In this document: piece after piece, positions 15,822-23,213 of the stretch
Position numbering within the stretch: the first letter of the stretch is position 1
How the letters are laid out: each line of letters begins with the position of its first letter
Assembly (NCBI GenBank): GCA_023665325.1
Contig: JAMPED010000008.1
Span: 71,768 to 97,840 of the forward strand
DNA length: 26,073 nucleotides
Source: Acetobacter sp.
Lineage (GTDB): Bacteria > Pseudomonadota > Alphaproteobacteria > RF32 > CAG-239
Direction: 5' to 3'
Notes under the pieces: model-generated
The model's database searches: none
What the model saw: the letters and a program-made list of their open reading frames with translations, nothing else
Told to the model about the DNA's origin: nothing
Made by a program: the position numbers and the translations under genes

Positions 15822-18281
15822 TTATCCGCCCAGACCATCTAAATATTTGGTAACAAATCCATCCTCACCAAATTCTTTTACCAGATTTTCAACGAGTAAT
15901 ACGTTTTTAATACCTGAATTATACAGTTTTAGATATGGTCCAATACCACCTAAATTTACATCCAATATAACTGACTCACCCTCACCATTTTCTCCGGCAT
16001 CTGGACGTTTCAGCAAAATTGCATACGGACAATCACGATATGACCGACCACAAATAAAATCATATTCGCTATCTGTCAAATTCCACTTAGCATAAGATTC
16101 TGGAGTAGCTTGAGTATTGCGGAAAAATATCATTGTTTTACACTGTCCACGAACTGCATCACCCACTCCTAAATCATCTACAATATTTGGCTGTTGGAAT
16201 GCGCAAAGATATGCTTGTCTTTTTTTACGTCCTTCTTGTAAGCCTTTAATAAAAGCATCACGAAACATCTCGTGCTTTAACATCGGCGCCGTTTCATCAA
16301 TCATCACCAACGCCGGTGTACCGGTTTCTGTGCTTTGAGATTGGATACGATGCATAATATAACTGATGGATGCGGCAGCAAGTGTTTCATCATCAAAAAT
16401 TTCAGTAAAGTCAAACGCAACAAATCGATTTGAACTTAAATCCAAGCTATCGTGTTCTGCATTAAAAATATTACCATATTGATCTGGGTTAATCCAACGA
16501 AATAATTCTCGACGCATATTTCCTGTTGGTGAGAAACAACTTTTATATAAATTATTCAGAACCCGTTCCTCCGGACGCAAGTAATCGAATGCTGTCGTCA
16601 CGGCACGAGCTGCCTCACGTTCAGACAGAGCATCAGTAGACATTGTTATTGCTTTAAGCCAGTTACGTAAGAAGGCTCTATTACTTAACGTATCTTTAGT
16701 ATCAAACGGATTTAACGAAACGTTTTTTCTCTCACCACTAAAACCGACATACGCACCTTTGACAGTATGAGTAAATATTTCCGCACCACGGTGACGGTCA
16801 AAAAAGTAAACTTTCAAATCTCCGTGGCGCATTGCCTGACCGGCTAAAAATGTCAATAAAGTTGTTTTACCCTGTCCAGTTGGTCCAACAATGCAGCAGT
16901 GTGCTACCGCAGATTCAGCTGCTGAAATATGAAATTGAAAACGGTACGGCGAACCACTCATTGTGCGGAAAACACTGATTGCCCCTTCTCCCCAGTCACT
17001 GCGCGGTAAACCTGTTGATAGCTGTTCAAAAGATACAGCCAAAGACACTATGCGCGATAAATAGAAATAAGTGCGTCCACACATATCATAACCAGGAAAT
17101 TGGTTAAAGAATGTTGCTTGTGCTATCCAATTCTCTCGTACTGGTGTAACACTAAACAGACGGCATATACGTTGGATTTCGTTTTCGCCAAATTGTATTT
17201 CCTCCATTGTATTCCCTTTTATGATAAAACTCATAGAATATTCAATAAGGGATTGATGGTCAGCATCACTATCTTCGATAGCGGCTAATGCCTCGCTGTA
17301 TTGGGCAACAACATCTCCAGAGAAACTCGTTACTTCTGCCATTTTCTGCTGTTGAACCAAAATTGCGCGCGCTTTCGGCTTAAATAAGGGGTGAATATGA
17401 TGTAAAACTGTCAACTCACAATCTATGGCCAATAAAGAAGAAATCATATTTTCATCCATATAATCACCAGATTGCCGTATTCCCATTGTTAATGCATATT
17501 TTTCCTTACCACCAGAAAAGAATTTAATAATCCCTTCTTCACCTGTGAAGTGTATACCGTCTGCACTCATTAACTCTTTTAATTGAAAACCTTGAGCTCC
17601 TCGTGCTTTGGGTTGGGGTTTACTAATAGGATTTAATATACGAACGAAAGGATATATTGGACTCATTTCTGCTGAGCTTTCATCATCCTCATACATCACT
17701 TTAACACCATAATCATTCAAATTTGCAATGACAGACTGTGATGCAAAGTTTAAATCTTTGACAGCATCTTTTTTATCTTCAATTGATAATATGATGTAGT
17801 GATCATTTTTGTATACTCGGCTTAGATTTTCACGCCAAACATCATCTACAATTTTTAGCCATTTATTACCAAAATCCGCTTTATTTTTTTCCATTGGCAC
17901 ACGTTCGCGAATAGTTATCACTCGGCAGGTCACCTGCAAATCAGCCATATTATCGAGCCAAGATTTGCGCGCCTCAAACATAGAAAGAACTGTTTCCTCT
18001 CGTGCTGAAGTTAAATCCACTCCTTGAACTTTAAAAACTCGAATGTATGAACCATTACTACAGCGTAGTGTCGACCCGTCGGAAAGCAGACTATCAAACG
18101 GCAAAAAGTCTGACACGCGTGTTTCGCTTGGCTGAGGAAGAATCCACGTTCCAACTTTTGAAACTAACGCAACGACTATTGCAGCCGCACAAATGATGCC
18201 TAATGCAGCAACTAACGCATCCAAGCTTTCCAGACCTGCAACAAAAAGTGTATCAAACTGAAAATCTGTATTAAGGTTCAA
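15822..18281 (-). CDS. virB4: VirB4/TrbE-type T4SS ATPase
   Basis: 819 residues. An N-terminal membrane segment (about 21-43) is followed by a CagE/TrbE/VirB4 N-terminal domain to about 420, then SVFRTMSGSPYRFQFHIS and Walker A GPTGQGKT at 466-473, FFDRHRGAEIF at 493-503 (the conserved VirB4 box), Walker B LVMIDE at 658-663 and CAFQQPNI at 693-700. VirB4 is the cytoplasmic ATPase at the base of the T4SS that drives pilin extraction and secretion. The start appears to be TTG at 18281, overlapping the VirB3 stop by 11 nt. AAAGGA lies 8 nt upstream of it and the next ATG is about 100 codons further in, so TTG is preferred. Gene order VirB3 then VirB4 is the classic arrangement. Confidence 0.96.
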   Translation of the reverse strand: MNLNTDFQFDTLFVAGLESLDALVAALGIICAAAIVVALVSKVGTWILPQPSETRVSDFLPFDSLLSDGSTLRCSNGSYIRVFKVQGVDLTSAREETVLSMFEARKSWLDNMADLQVTCRVITIRERVPMEKNKADFGNKWLKIVDDVWRENLSRVYKNDHYIILSIEDKKDAVKDLNFASQSVIANLNDYGVKVMYEDDESSAEMSPIYPFVRILNPISKPQPKARGAQGFQLKELMSADGIHFTGEEGIIKFFSGGKEKYALTMGIRQSGDYMDENMISSLLAIDCELTVLHHIHPLFKPKARAILVQQQKMAEVTSFSGDVVAQYSEALAAIEDSDADHQSLIEYSMSFIIKGNTMEEIQFGENEIQRICRLFSVTPVRENWIAQATFFNQFPGYDMCGRTYFYLSRIVSLAVSFEQLSTGLPRSDWGEGAISVFRTMSGSPYRFQFHISAAESAVAHCCIVGPTGQGKTTLLTFLAGQAMRHGDLKVYFFDRHRGAEIFTHTVKGAYVGFSGERKNVSLNPFDTKDTLSNRAFLRNWLKAITMSTDALSEREAARAVTTAFDYLRPEERVLNNLYKSCFSPTGNMRRELFRWINPDQYGNIFNAEHDSLDLSSNRFVAFDFTEIFDDETLAAASISYIMHRIQSQSTETGTPALVMIDETAPMLKHEMFRDAFIKGLQEGRKKRQAYLCAFQQPNIVDDLGVGDAVRGQCKTMIFFRNTQATPESYAKWNLTDSEYDFICGRSYRDCPYAILLKRPDAGENGEGESVILDVNLGGIGPYLKLYNSGIKNVLLVENLVKEFGEDGFVTKYLDGLGG

Positions 18282-18561
18282 ATTTGTGTCCTTTCGCCTT
18301 GTATAAATTTGTTGTTACCATATTGGTGCTACCAAAAGCCTGTATCATTCCTGAAAGATGAGGGTCTTTTGCACCTAATGCAACAACAACAAGGTGACCC
18401 AACACGATGGTTATGATAAAAATTAAAGGATTTACCTGCCAGATTCCCACACTCATAAACATAAACGGAATCTGCAGTCCTGCGTTTAAAGCCGTGGGCA
18501 AGACTGGTCCCCAAAACAGTTTTGGCGGGTTAGCTACTGCTTTTAGAATTATATCCCTCAT
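18271..18561 (-). CDS. virB3: VirB3-like T4SS inner-membrane protein
   Basis: 96 residues from ATG 18561. GAGGG lies about 10 nt upstream, whereas a TTG three codons earlier would almost touch the ribosome site. The N-terminus RDIILKAVANPPKLFWGPV precedes two adjacent hydrophobic segments (about 18-36 and 41-62), then AKDPHLSGMIQAF, the KDPxxxxxl motif common after the second segment in VirB3. VirB3 is a small inner-membrane protein that works with VirB4, and in several systems the two are fused. Here the genes overlap by 11 nt, which suggests translational coupling and near-equal output. Confidence 0.88.
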   Translation of the reverse strand: MRDIILKAVANPPKLFWGPVLPTALNAGLQIPFMFMSVGIWQVNPLIFIITIVLGHLVVVALGAKDPHLSGMIQAFGSTNMVTTNLYKAKGHKFEP

Positions 18562-18595
18562 CGTGCTCAATCCCTCTGTTGACGTATTTTATTAA

Positions 18596-18601
18596 ATTAT
18601 A
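18596..18601 (-). promoter_or_regulatory. Possible -10 box upstream of virB3
   Basis: A perfect TATAAT on the minus strand, 35 nt before ATG 18561, in the gap after the third pilin gene. The upstream sequence has TTAACA at a 21-nt spacing and no good -35 at 16-18 nt. Weak candidate. Confidence 0.3.
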
Positions 18602-18654
18602 TGCCAAAAATTCTTACAAAACTGTTAATTTTTTAAATTTTACGCATATCTACC

Positions 18655-19026
18655 TTATAGACTGCTGTTTCGACGATTTAACTTACCAATACTTGTATCT
18701 GCTGCTACGTATGTATCATTAAACTTATATACTAATGCATTATTTCCACCCTTAGCATAAGTAATTAAGGCGCCCATCCCTGAAAGAAAAAACAAACTAA
18801 TGAAAATATAACCCAAATGTTTGAAGTTGATTTTTCCACAAATTGCCAAATATGTAAACATTATGATACCAAAACCGGAAATCACATAAGCTAATTTTCT
18901 TAAATCTTCTGCAAATTTTCCAGTTCTATTTGCCAGATCATCAAACACACCTGCATCTGCGTATGCTTCATTATTAAAAAATAACAAGCTTATTATAAAC
19001 AACACCGCAAAAATATATCTTTTCAT
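18655..19026 (-). CDS. VirB2-like pilin or pilin-like protein (third copy)
   Basis: 123 residues from ATG 19026. AGGAGG lies 8 nt upstream; a GTG seven codons earlier (19047) overlaps the previous gene and has no ribosome site of its own. A signal peptide (about 1-23, ending EAYA) is followed by a short amphipathic stretch, a membrane segment, the loop CGKINFKHL, a second membrane segment, then a tail of about 40 residues (KGGNNALVYKFNDTYVAADT). The two-helix hairpin with a small basic loop is that of VirB2/TrbC pilins. The loop matches FGKVKWTWF and FGNINWKWL in the other two copies. The tail is longer than usual, so it may be a minor or specialised subunit. Ten nt separate it from the preceding stop. 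Confidence 0.78.
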   Translation of the reverse strand: MKRYIFAVLFIISLLFFNNEAYADAGVFDDLANRTGKFAEDLRKLAYVISGFGIIMFTYLAICGKINFKHLGYIFISLFFLSGMGALITYAKGGNNALVYKFNDTYVAADTSIGKLNRRNSSL

Positions 19027-19036
19027 TGCCTTCCTC

Positions 19037-19366
19037 CTAATTACCACCCATTACATCTGCTGGTATTGACTTTGCCGCATCTGGAGCAAACATATCTACA
19101 AACATAACTACACTGCTTATCACAACCAACCCAACAACAATAGCGGTCAGCCATTTCCAGTTAATATTACCAAAAAATCCCCCCATACAAACAGCAATAA
19201 TCCCAACTGCGGATGCGGGATAAATAATCTTTCTTAAACCTGTAAAAATATCTTTTCCTGCTTTTGTTAAACTATCAAATGCAGCAAATGCCGAAGGCGG
19301 TAAGCAGATAATAAATGCTATTATCAACAGCATCAATATTACTTTTTTATCTTTAAAACTAAACAT
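19037..19366 (-). CDS. virB2-like: VirB2-like pilin (second copy)
   Basis: 109 residues. A signal peptide (about 1-28, ending SAFA) is followed by AFDSLTKAGKDIFTGLRKII, a hydrophobic segment, the loop GGFFGNINWKWL, a second hydrophobic segment and a short tail. This is the standard VirB2/TrbC pilin layout. Start ATG 19366 has GGAGGGAGA upstream. It is preceded by an extended -10 promoter (19401-19409) and lies beyond the terminator that follows the first pilin gene, so it probably heads the transcript for the remaining pilin, virB3 and virB4. Confidence 0.85.
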   Translation of the reverse strand: MFSFKDKKVILMLLIIAFIICLPPSAFAAFDSLTKAGKDIFTGLRKIIYPASAVGIIAVCMGGFFGNINWKWLTAIVVGLVVISSVVMFVDMFAPDAAKSIPADVMGGN

Positions 19367-19400
19367 AATAAATCTCCCTCCAGAGTTATTATTTAGCTAT

Positions 19401-19429
19401 ATTATAACATATATAAAAAAAATATTCCA
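19401..19429 (-). promoter_or_regulatory. Extended -10 promoter before the second pilin gene
   Basis: Minus strand TGTTATAAT (19401-19409): a perfect TATAAT with extended TG. The -35 region 17 nt upstream reads TGGAAT (19424-19429), a poor match. Predicted start is about 28 nt before ATG 19366. Confidence 0.55.
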
Positions 19430-19485
19430 GCAAAATACTATGCATTCCCTCCTTCACCAACCGTATGTTTTTACATTATTTTATC

Positions 19486-19509
19486 TTTTTGTAACAAAAA
19501 TTTCATATT
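19486..19509. repeat. Upstream element of the second pilin promoter (pair member B)
   Basis: A 24-nt stretch with core TGTAACAAAAA (plus strand) that matches 20091-20114 at 21 of 24 positions, all differences being C/T. Its near edge is 80 nt upstream of the -10 box at 19401-19406, against 79 nt for the partner. Confidence 0.6.
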
Positions 19510-19530
19510 TAATTTACAAAAAAACAATAG

Positions 19531-19558
19531 AAAAAACCCGCACAGTTAAGTACGGGTT
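19531..19558 (-). terminator. Intrinsic terminator after the first pilin gene
   Basis: On the minus strand AACCCGTAC - TTAACT - GTGCGGGTT forms a 9-bp stem (one G-T pair) with a 6-nt loop, followed by TTTT and another T-rich run. It begins 30 nt after the stop of the first pilin gene. It should end most transcripts there, giving the major pilin more mRNA than the rest of the locus. Confidence 0.85.
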
Positions 19559-19588
19559 CGATATATTTTTAATTTCTATGATATATCT

Positions 19589-19975
19589 TTAATTTCTTAT
19601 GATACCACCTTCGTCTGATTCACCGAATGTATCTTTAACTTCACCAGCACTTGAGTTTTTACCCATTGTATCACCGGTTGCGTAGTTTACAATCGCCCCT
19701 GCAGCTGCCAAAATAGCAAGACCTACAGCAAGCCCAGCAAACCAAGTCCACTTAACTTTTCCGAAAATAGCTTGGAAAGCAATACCTACAAGACCAAAAC
19801 CACCAACTACGAAAATAATCATTTTAACGTGATTGAAGATTCGTACAGCTTTACCTGCAGCTACATTCATCAAACCAGCATTTCCTGAAGATTGCGCGAA
19901 AGACGCATCTGCAAAAATTACTGTAAATACGAGTGCTAATGAGCACAGTATAAACATTTGCTTTAAATTTCTCAT
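19589..19975 (-). CDS. virB2-like: VirB2-like major pilin candidate (first copy)
   Basis: 128 residues from ATG 19975. Upstream ATGs exist in frame, but AGGAGAA precedes this one and the signal peptide begins here (MRNLKQMFILCSLALVFTVI, cleavage after ASFA, about 27). The mature protein has QSSGNAGLMNVAAGKAVRIF, a first membrane segment (about 51-71), the loop FGKVKWTWF, a second (about 77-98) and a polar tail rich in G, D and E. The gene has its own consensus-like promoter and an intrinsic terminator. Mono-cistronic arrangement and glycine/alanine-rich helices suggest this is the most abundant, pilus-forming subunit. Confidence 0.85.
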   Translation of the reverse strand: MRNLKQMFILCSLALVFTVIFADASFAQSSGNAGLMNVAAGKAVRIFNHVKMIIFVVGGFGLVGIAFQAIFGKVKWTWFAGLAVGLAILAAAGAIVNYATGDTMGKNSSAGEVKDTFGESDEGGIIRN

Positions 19976-20006
19976 TTCAGTTCTCCTAAATTCATTACAC
20001 ATCTTT

Positions 20007-20035
20007 ACTATATCGTAATTTTTAAAAAAAATCAA
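20007..20035 (-). promoter_or_regulatory. Sigma-70-type promoter of the first pilin gene
   Basis: Minus strand TTGATT (20030-20035), 17-nt A/T-rich spacer, TATAGT (20007-20012). Predicted start is near 20000, about 25 nt before ATG 19975. It lies in the 295-nt divergent intergenic region (19976-20270). Confidence 0.7.
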
Positions 20036-20090
20036 GACTTTCCCGATCTACACTTTTCAGCTTAACTTATTGTTTTATATATATTTTATA

Positions 20091-20114
20091 TTTCTGTAAC
20101 AAAAACTTCACATT
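20091..20114. repeat. Upstream element of the first pilin promoter (pair member A)
   Basis: Shares core TGTAACAAAAA and 21 of 24 positions with 19486-19509. It lies 79 nt upstream of the -10 box, matching its partner to within 1 nt. The rest of this intergenic region is AT-rich, with no open frame that I can support. Confidence 0.6.
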
Positions 20115-20209
20115 CCAATTTTCAGATTTTTCCTATTCATTTGAGGAACTGCAATATGTCTATATATTATTTTGTTGTTATTAGTTTACAAATGTGCTTG
20201 CTAAAGATT

Positions 20210-20238
20210 TTGAATAATGTTTAAAATATAGTTAATAT
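20210..20238 (+). promoter_or_regulatory. Promoter of the plus-strand pilus operon
   Basis: TTGAAT (20210-20215), 17-nt spacer, TAATAT (20233-20238). Predicted start is near 20245, about 26 nt before ATG 20271. The -35 and following bases (TTGAATAAT) recur in the promoter at 21636-21664. Confidence 0.55.
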
Positions 20239-20270
20239 TCAAATTGTGGCTTTTGAGGATTTACCCACTT

Positions 20271-21572
20271 ATGGAAGGTATAAAAAGTTTTGTTATAGGG
20301 TTTAGCCTTTCTTTACTTAGCGTCTCTTTAGGCGGACAGCTATTCTGTTCAGCTACAGCCAATGCTGATAAATCCCCATCTTTACATCATATCAAAATAG
20401 ATCTTTTTAAGTCGCAGAATCCGATTAAACAACCTGAAGCCTTAGGTATATTTGCTAATGTACAGAAAGTCTCAATTACAGATACGGACACTCAGAATAG
20501 CTCCATTGGCGCAATACCTCAAGCCAATGAAGATTTCGCCTTTAGCACTAGCGCACCTGAAGATGATGAAATTTTAAGCATCAACATTGATGGCGTTATC
20601 CCTATTGAATTTGATAACACTCCGGTCACACAAAAAGTTGAGATATCCCATTTGGACAATAACGAAATTTCAGCTATGCTTCCCACAAATTTAGAAGAAG
20701 AATCCTTAGACGATATTTCCGAAAACGATACACCGTGGGCTGTTGTTAAAGGAGGGCGCCACATAAAGAATAAAAAACTTTTAGAGGAAATAGAAGAACA
20801 AGAGCGCGGAGCCATCCCTCAATTAGCTGATGACTTCACGTTAACATTAGAAGATAGCGAAGAATCGTCATATCGAGTTGCTGAAAAAATTAAATCCAGC
20901 CTTCTCTTTCCCATCCCATCAGAGATTTTGAATGATGAGAATCTAACTCCCACCTTTATAAAAAAAAATAAGACCCCTAATAAGACTATTCAAAAAAAAC
21001 AAACTTCACCGAAAGCGGCACAAAAAAAAGAAGATTTGACTATTATTACAAAAATTCCAACACCCGAAACCGAAAAAGAGGACACTTCTAAAACACTATT
21101 AGGAAGTATCACATCTTGGTTTACGTCGTCCACCCCAAGCGAAGAAACTACCAAACAAAAAAAAGCACCTTCTTATAGCAGTCAAGAACAAACCAGCACA
21201 AGTAAACAACAAAGACCAACAAATAACAATGAGTTTGTGAATTTTTATAAAACACTTCAAGAAACAAGCGCCGCCCATCAAAATAATACCATCATCCCCA
21301 CAGAGCTAAAGCTTTCTTTCCAACCTGAGCGAGCCGAAATATCAGGGCAAACTCTTCGCTGGTTAAAAGCTTTTTCAGAAGCCGCACAAGATGATGCAAC
21401 ATATCTGCAAATTCGCTTAGATGTTTCTGCATCAACAGAACTACAGCGTAAGCGTTTAAATTTGCTCTACACTATTTTTATGAACAACGGTGTTGATTTC
21501 AAAAAAATTGACACTGTCTTCTCTTTAACCGAGCCAAATGCTTTTATTATAAGGACTTTGAAAGTGCAGTAA
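20271..21572 (+). CDS. Exported protein with OmpA-like C-terminus, first gene of pilus operon
   Basis: 433 residues from ATG 20271. A TTG nine codons earlier is in frame but lies at the predicted transcription start. A signal peptide (about 1-32, ending ATANA) is followed by an acidic, probably disordered region (35-300) with two related boxes, GAIPQANEDFAFS at 80 and GAIPQLADDFTLT at 180, and a P/T/S/K/Q-rich linker (220-325). The final 90 residues read KLSFQPERAEISGQTLRWL, then YLQIRLDVSAS, then ELQRKRLNLLYTIFMNNGVD. This beta-alpha-beta pattern fits a degenerate OmpA-like peptidoglycan-binding fold; the usual N-x2-LS-x2-RA motif is not intact. It may anchor the pilus or T4SS machinery in the envelope. 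It has its own promoter, and PilL follows after 126 nt. Confidence 0.6.
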   Translation: MEGIKSFVIGFSLSLLSVSLGGQLFCSATANADKSPSLHHIKIDLFKSQNPIKQPEALGIFANVQKVSITDTDTQNSSIGAIPQANEDFAFSTSAPEDDEILSINIDGVIPIEFDNTPVTQKVEISHLDNNEISAMLPTNLEEESLDDISENDTPWAVVKGGRHIKNKKLLEEIEEQERGAIPQLADDFTLTLEDSEESSYRVAEKIKSSLLFPIPSEILNDENLTPTFIKKNKTPNKTIQKKQTSPKAAQKKEDLTIITKIPTPETEKEDTSKTLLGSITSWFTSSTPSEETTKQKKAPSYSSQEQTSTSKQQRPTNNNEFVNFYKTLQETSAAHQNNTIIPTELKLSFQPERAEISGQTLRWLKAFSEAAQDDATYLQIRLDVSASTELQRKRLNLLYTIFMNNGVDFKKIDTVFSLTEPNAFIIRTLKVQ

Positions 21573-21582
21573 TTATATTTTT

Positions 21583-21596
21583 GTAAAATATTTTAC
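21583..21596. repeat. Perfect 14-bp palindrome (first of two)
   Basis: GTAAAATATTTTAC, 11 nt after the stop of the OmpA-like gene and followed by GATTTTTTC. It may be a protein-binding dyad, or with the T run a weak terminator, although a palindrome without a spacer makes a poor hairpin. Confidence 0.5.
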
Positions 21597-21605
21597 GATT
21601 TTTTC

Positions 21606-21619
21606 ATAAAACGTTTTAT
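21606..21619. repeat. Perfect 14-bp palindrome (second of two)
   Basis: ATAAAACGTTTTAT, centred 23 nt from the first palindrome, about two helical turns, and ending 16 nt upstream of the -35 box of the pilL-like promoter. Placement suggests paired operator half-sites for a dimeric regulator. Confidence 0.5.
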
Positions 21620-21635
21620 AAATAAAGCAGTAAGC

Positions 21636-21664
21636 TTGAATAATTAAATTTTAACATTTATTGT
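21636..21664 (+). promoter_or_regulatory. Promoter of the pilL-like gene
   Basis: TTGAAT (21636-21641), 17-nt spacer, TATTGT (21659-21664). Predicted start is about 27 nt before ATG 21699. Same -35 string (TTGAATAAT), spacing and leader length as the promoter at 20210-20238. Confidence 0.5.
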
Positions 21665-21698
21665 GGAATGAGATTAGATTTAACGAATAGGTCAAATT

Positions 21699-23213
21699 AT
21701 GAGAAAGATTTTTTTATTACCGTTTTGTATATCTTATGTTTGCAGCATATCTGCGTGCAGCAATCATTCGTATAGTAATCAAGAAGAAATTTTCATTTCA
21801 GATGAAGATGCTGCGATTATTGATGCCACAAATACATCAAAAGGGAAATGCGGTATTGACGGCATTAGCTGTAATGATGATGCTTTAGTAAACTACACTA
21901 GAACAGAGGCAGATTTTCGAGAATATGGTGAACGTACGAAACGCGACCACCTTTATACGCAATCAGGAACAGGTAATAATTTGACGGCATCGGTTCGTCC
22001 TGGAATTGAAGAGGATATTGTTACAGTCAGCCCTATTAGCGGAAATCCTGCACTTAAAGAAAAGGCTAAAAGAATCGACTCTCAAAATTCGTCATTTGGC
22101 GCACCTAATAGCTACAACAATAAAGGTAATTCAGCTTACAACACGCCAAATGGATATACCTCAGCAAAGGGGTATGACACACCTTATGCTCCACGCAAAG
22201 CTGAAGATGGAGCATTTAAAAGAACAACAACTAGAGATGTTGAAGTTCAAGAGAATACATATCGCGAAGAACCGTTGATGTATGGCGAAAACTTAGGGCA
22301 ATCAAACAAACTCAAATCAGCTCTTAAGCAAAAATACTCTTATGAAGTAGTATGCGAAGATGGTGAGTGCACTCAACAACCATACGAAATGTATTGTTCG
22401 GGTGGTTCTTGCTCAAACACATCAACTACAACTACTACAACTAAAACATCAACTAAGACTTGGTCTGAAGAAGCTCATTCTGGTGAGCAAAATGCTTACA
22501 ACCCTCATCATACAGGTTCCGTAAATGGTACTATTGCGGGAGTTGGTAGCAATGTTGCAGGAGGCAAAGTTATAAAATCAGGTAAGACCGTTTTAGATGG
22601 TCGAGCTAATATGGATGGTACTATTGCCAGCAGTAAAACCCGTAATGGAGCTATTATTACTTGCACCGACAGCACTCACTGCACACAACAAACTTCAACC
22701 AACTCTAGAACAGCTCAAACATCTCGCACTGTAACTTCTTCACAATATGAAGTTGTATGTGAAGATGAATGTGAAGATATGGTAAACACGAATAACCGTA
22801 TTGTATCATCTGAATTTACAGAAGAATCTTTTGATATTTCTGATTATATCAAACCAGAAGATGAAGAGATTAGCTTCAATGAAATTAGCAATAGCAACAC
22901 AACTATTACAGATATTAATATTGATGAAATTAAAATTAGTGATGACACTGTTTTAACGTGGGAAGCCGAAGAAGGTGAGAATCTGCGTGAGTTACTCACA
23001 AAATGGAGTGCTATGTCTGGTTGGAAATTATTATGGCAGACGAATCGCAACTACATTTTGAGTGCCGGTGTTATGTTTAAAGGAAAATTTGCGGATGTCA
23101 GTTCTGCTCTGATTAGAGCTTTTGCTAGAGCTAGACCTGCTCCAATTGCAACATATTATAAGGGTAATCGTGTTATTGTGGTTGAAACAATGGAGAATGA
23201 GAATGCATACTAG
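21699..23213 (+). CDS. pilL-like: PilL-like lipoprotein with C-terminal TcpQ domain
   Basis: 504 residues. A lipoprotein signal peptide ends with lipobox SISAC (Cys20). A long S/T/N-rich linker carries small cysteine loops (C219-C224, C233-C238, C322-C328, C354-C358) and two copies of YEVVCED (215-221 and 350-356). The C-terminal 80 residues (about 420-496) are a TcpQ-like domain: LTWEAEEGENLRELLTKWSA, GWKLLWQTNRNYILSAG, FKGKFADVSSALIRAF, GNRVIVVET. TcpQ/PilL proteins help assemble the type IVB pilus secretin at the outer membrane. AGG lies 7 nt before the ATG. The 3' end overlaps pilN by 11 nt, implying coupled translation with its secretin partner. Confidence 0.85.
   Translation: MRKIFLLPFCISYVCSISACSNHSYSNQEEIFISDEDAAIIDATNTSKGKCGIDGISCNDDALVNYTRTEADFREYGERTKRDHLYTQSGTGNNLTASVRPGIEEDIVTVSPISGNPALKEKAKRIDSQNSSFGAPNSYNNKGNSAYNTPNGYTSAKGYDTPYAPRKAEDGAFKRTTTRDVEVQENTYREEPLMYGENLGQSNKLKSALKQKYSYEVVCEDGECTQQPYEMYCSGGSCSNTSTTTTTTKTSTKTWSEEAHSGEQNAYNPHHTGSVNGTIAGVGSNVAGGKVIKSGKTVLDGRANMDGTIASSKTRNGAIITCTDSTHCTQQTSTNSRTAQTSRTVTSSQYEVVCEDECEDMVNTNNRIVSSEFTEESFDISDYIKPEDEEISFNEISNSNTTITDINIDEIKISDDTVLTWEAEEGENLRELLTKWSAMSGWKLLWQTNRNYILSAGVMFKGKFADVSSALIRAFARARPAPIATYYKGNRVIVVETMENENAY

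Noticed and set aside
18562..18570. TTG start three codons upstream for VirB3
   Set aside because: The ribosome site would be within 1-2 nt of it; ATG 18561 is correctly spaced.
19389..19445. 18-codon open frame as a leader peptide before the second pilin
   Set aside because: GGAGGG is almost touching the ATG, and the -10 promoter at 19401 lies inside it, so it is probably not transcribed from that promoter.
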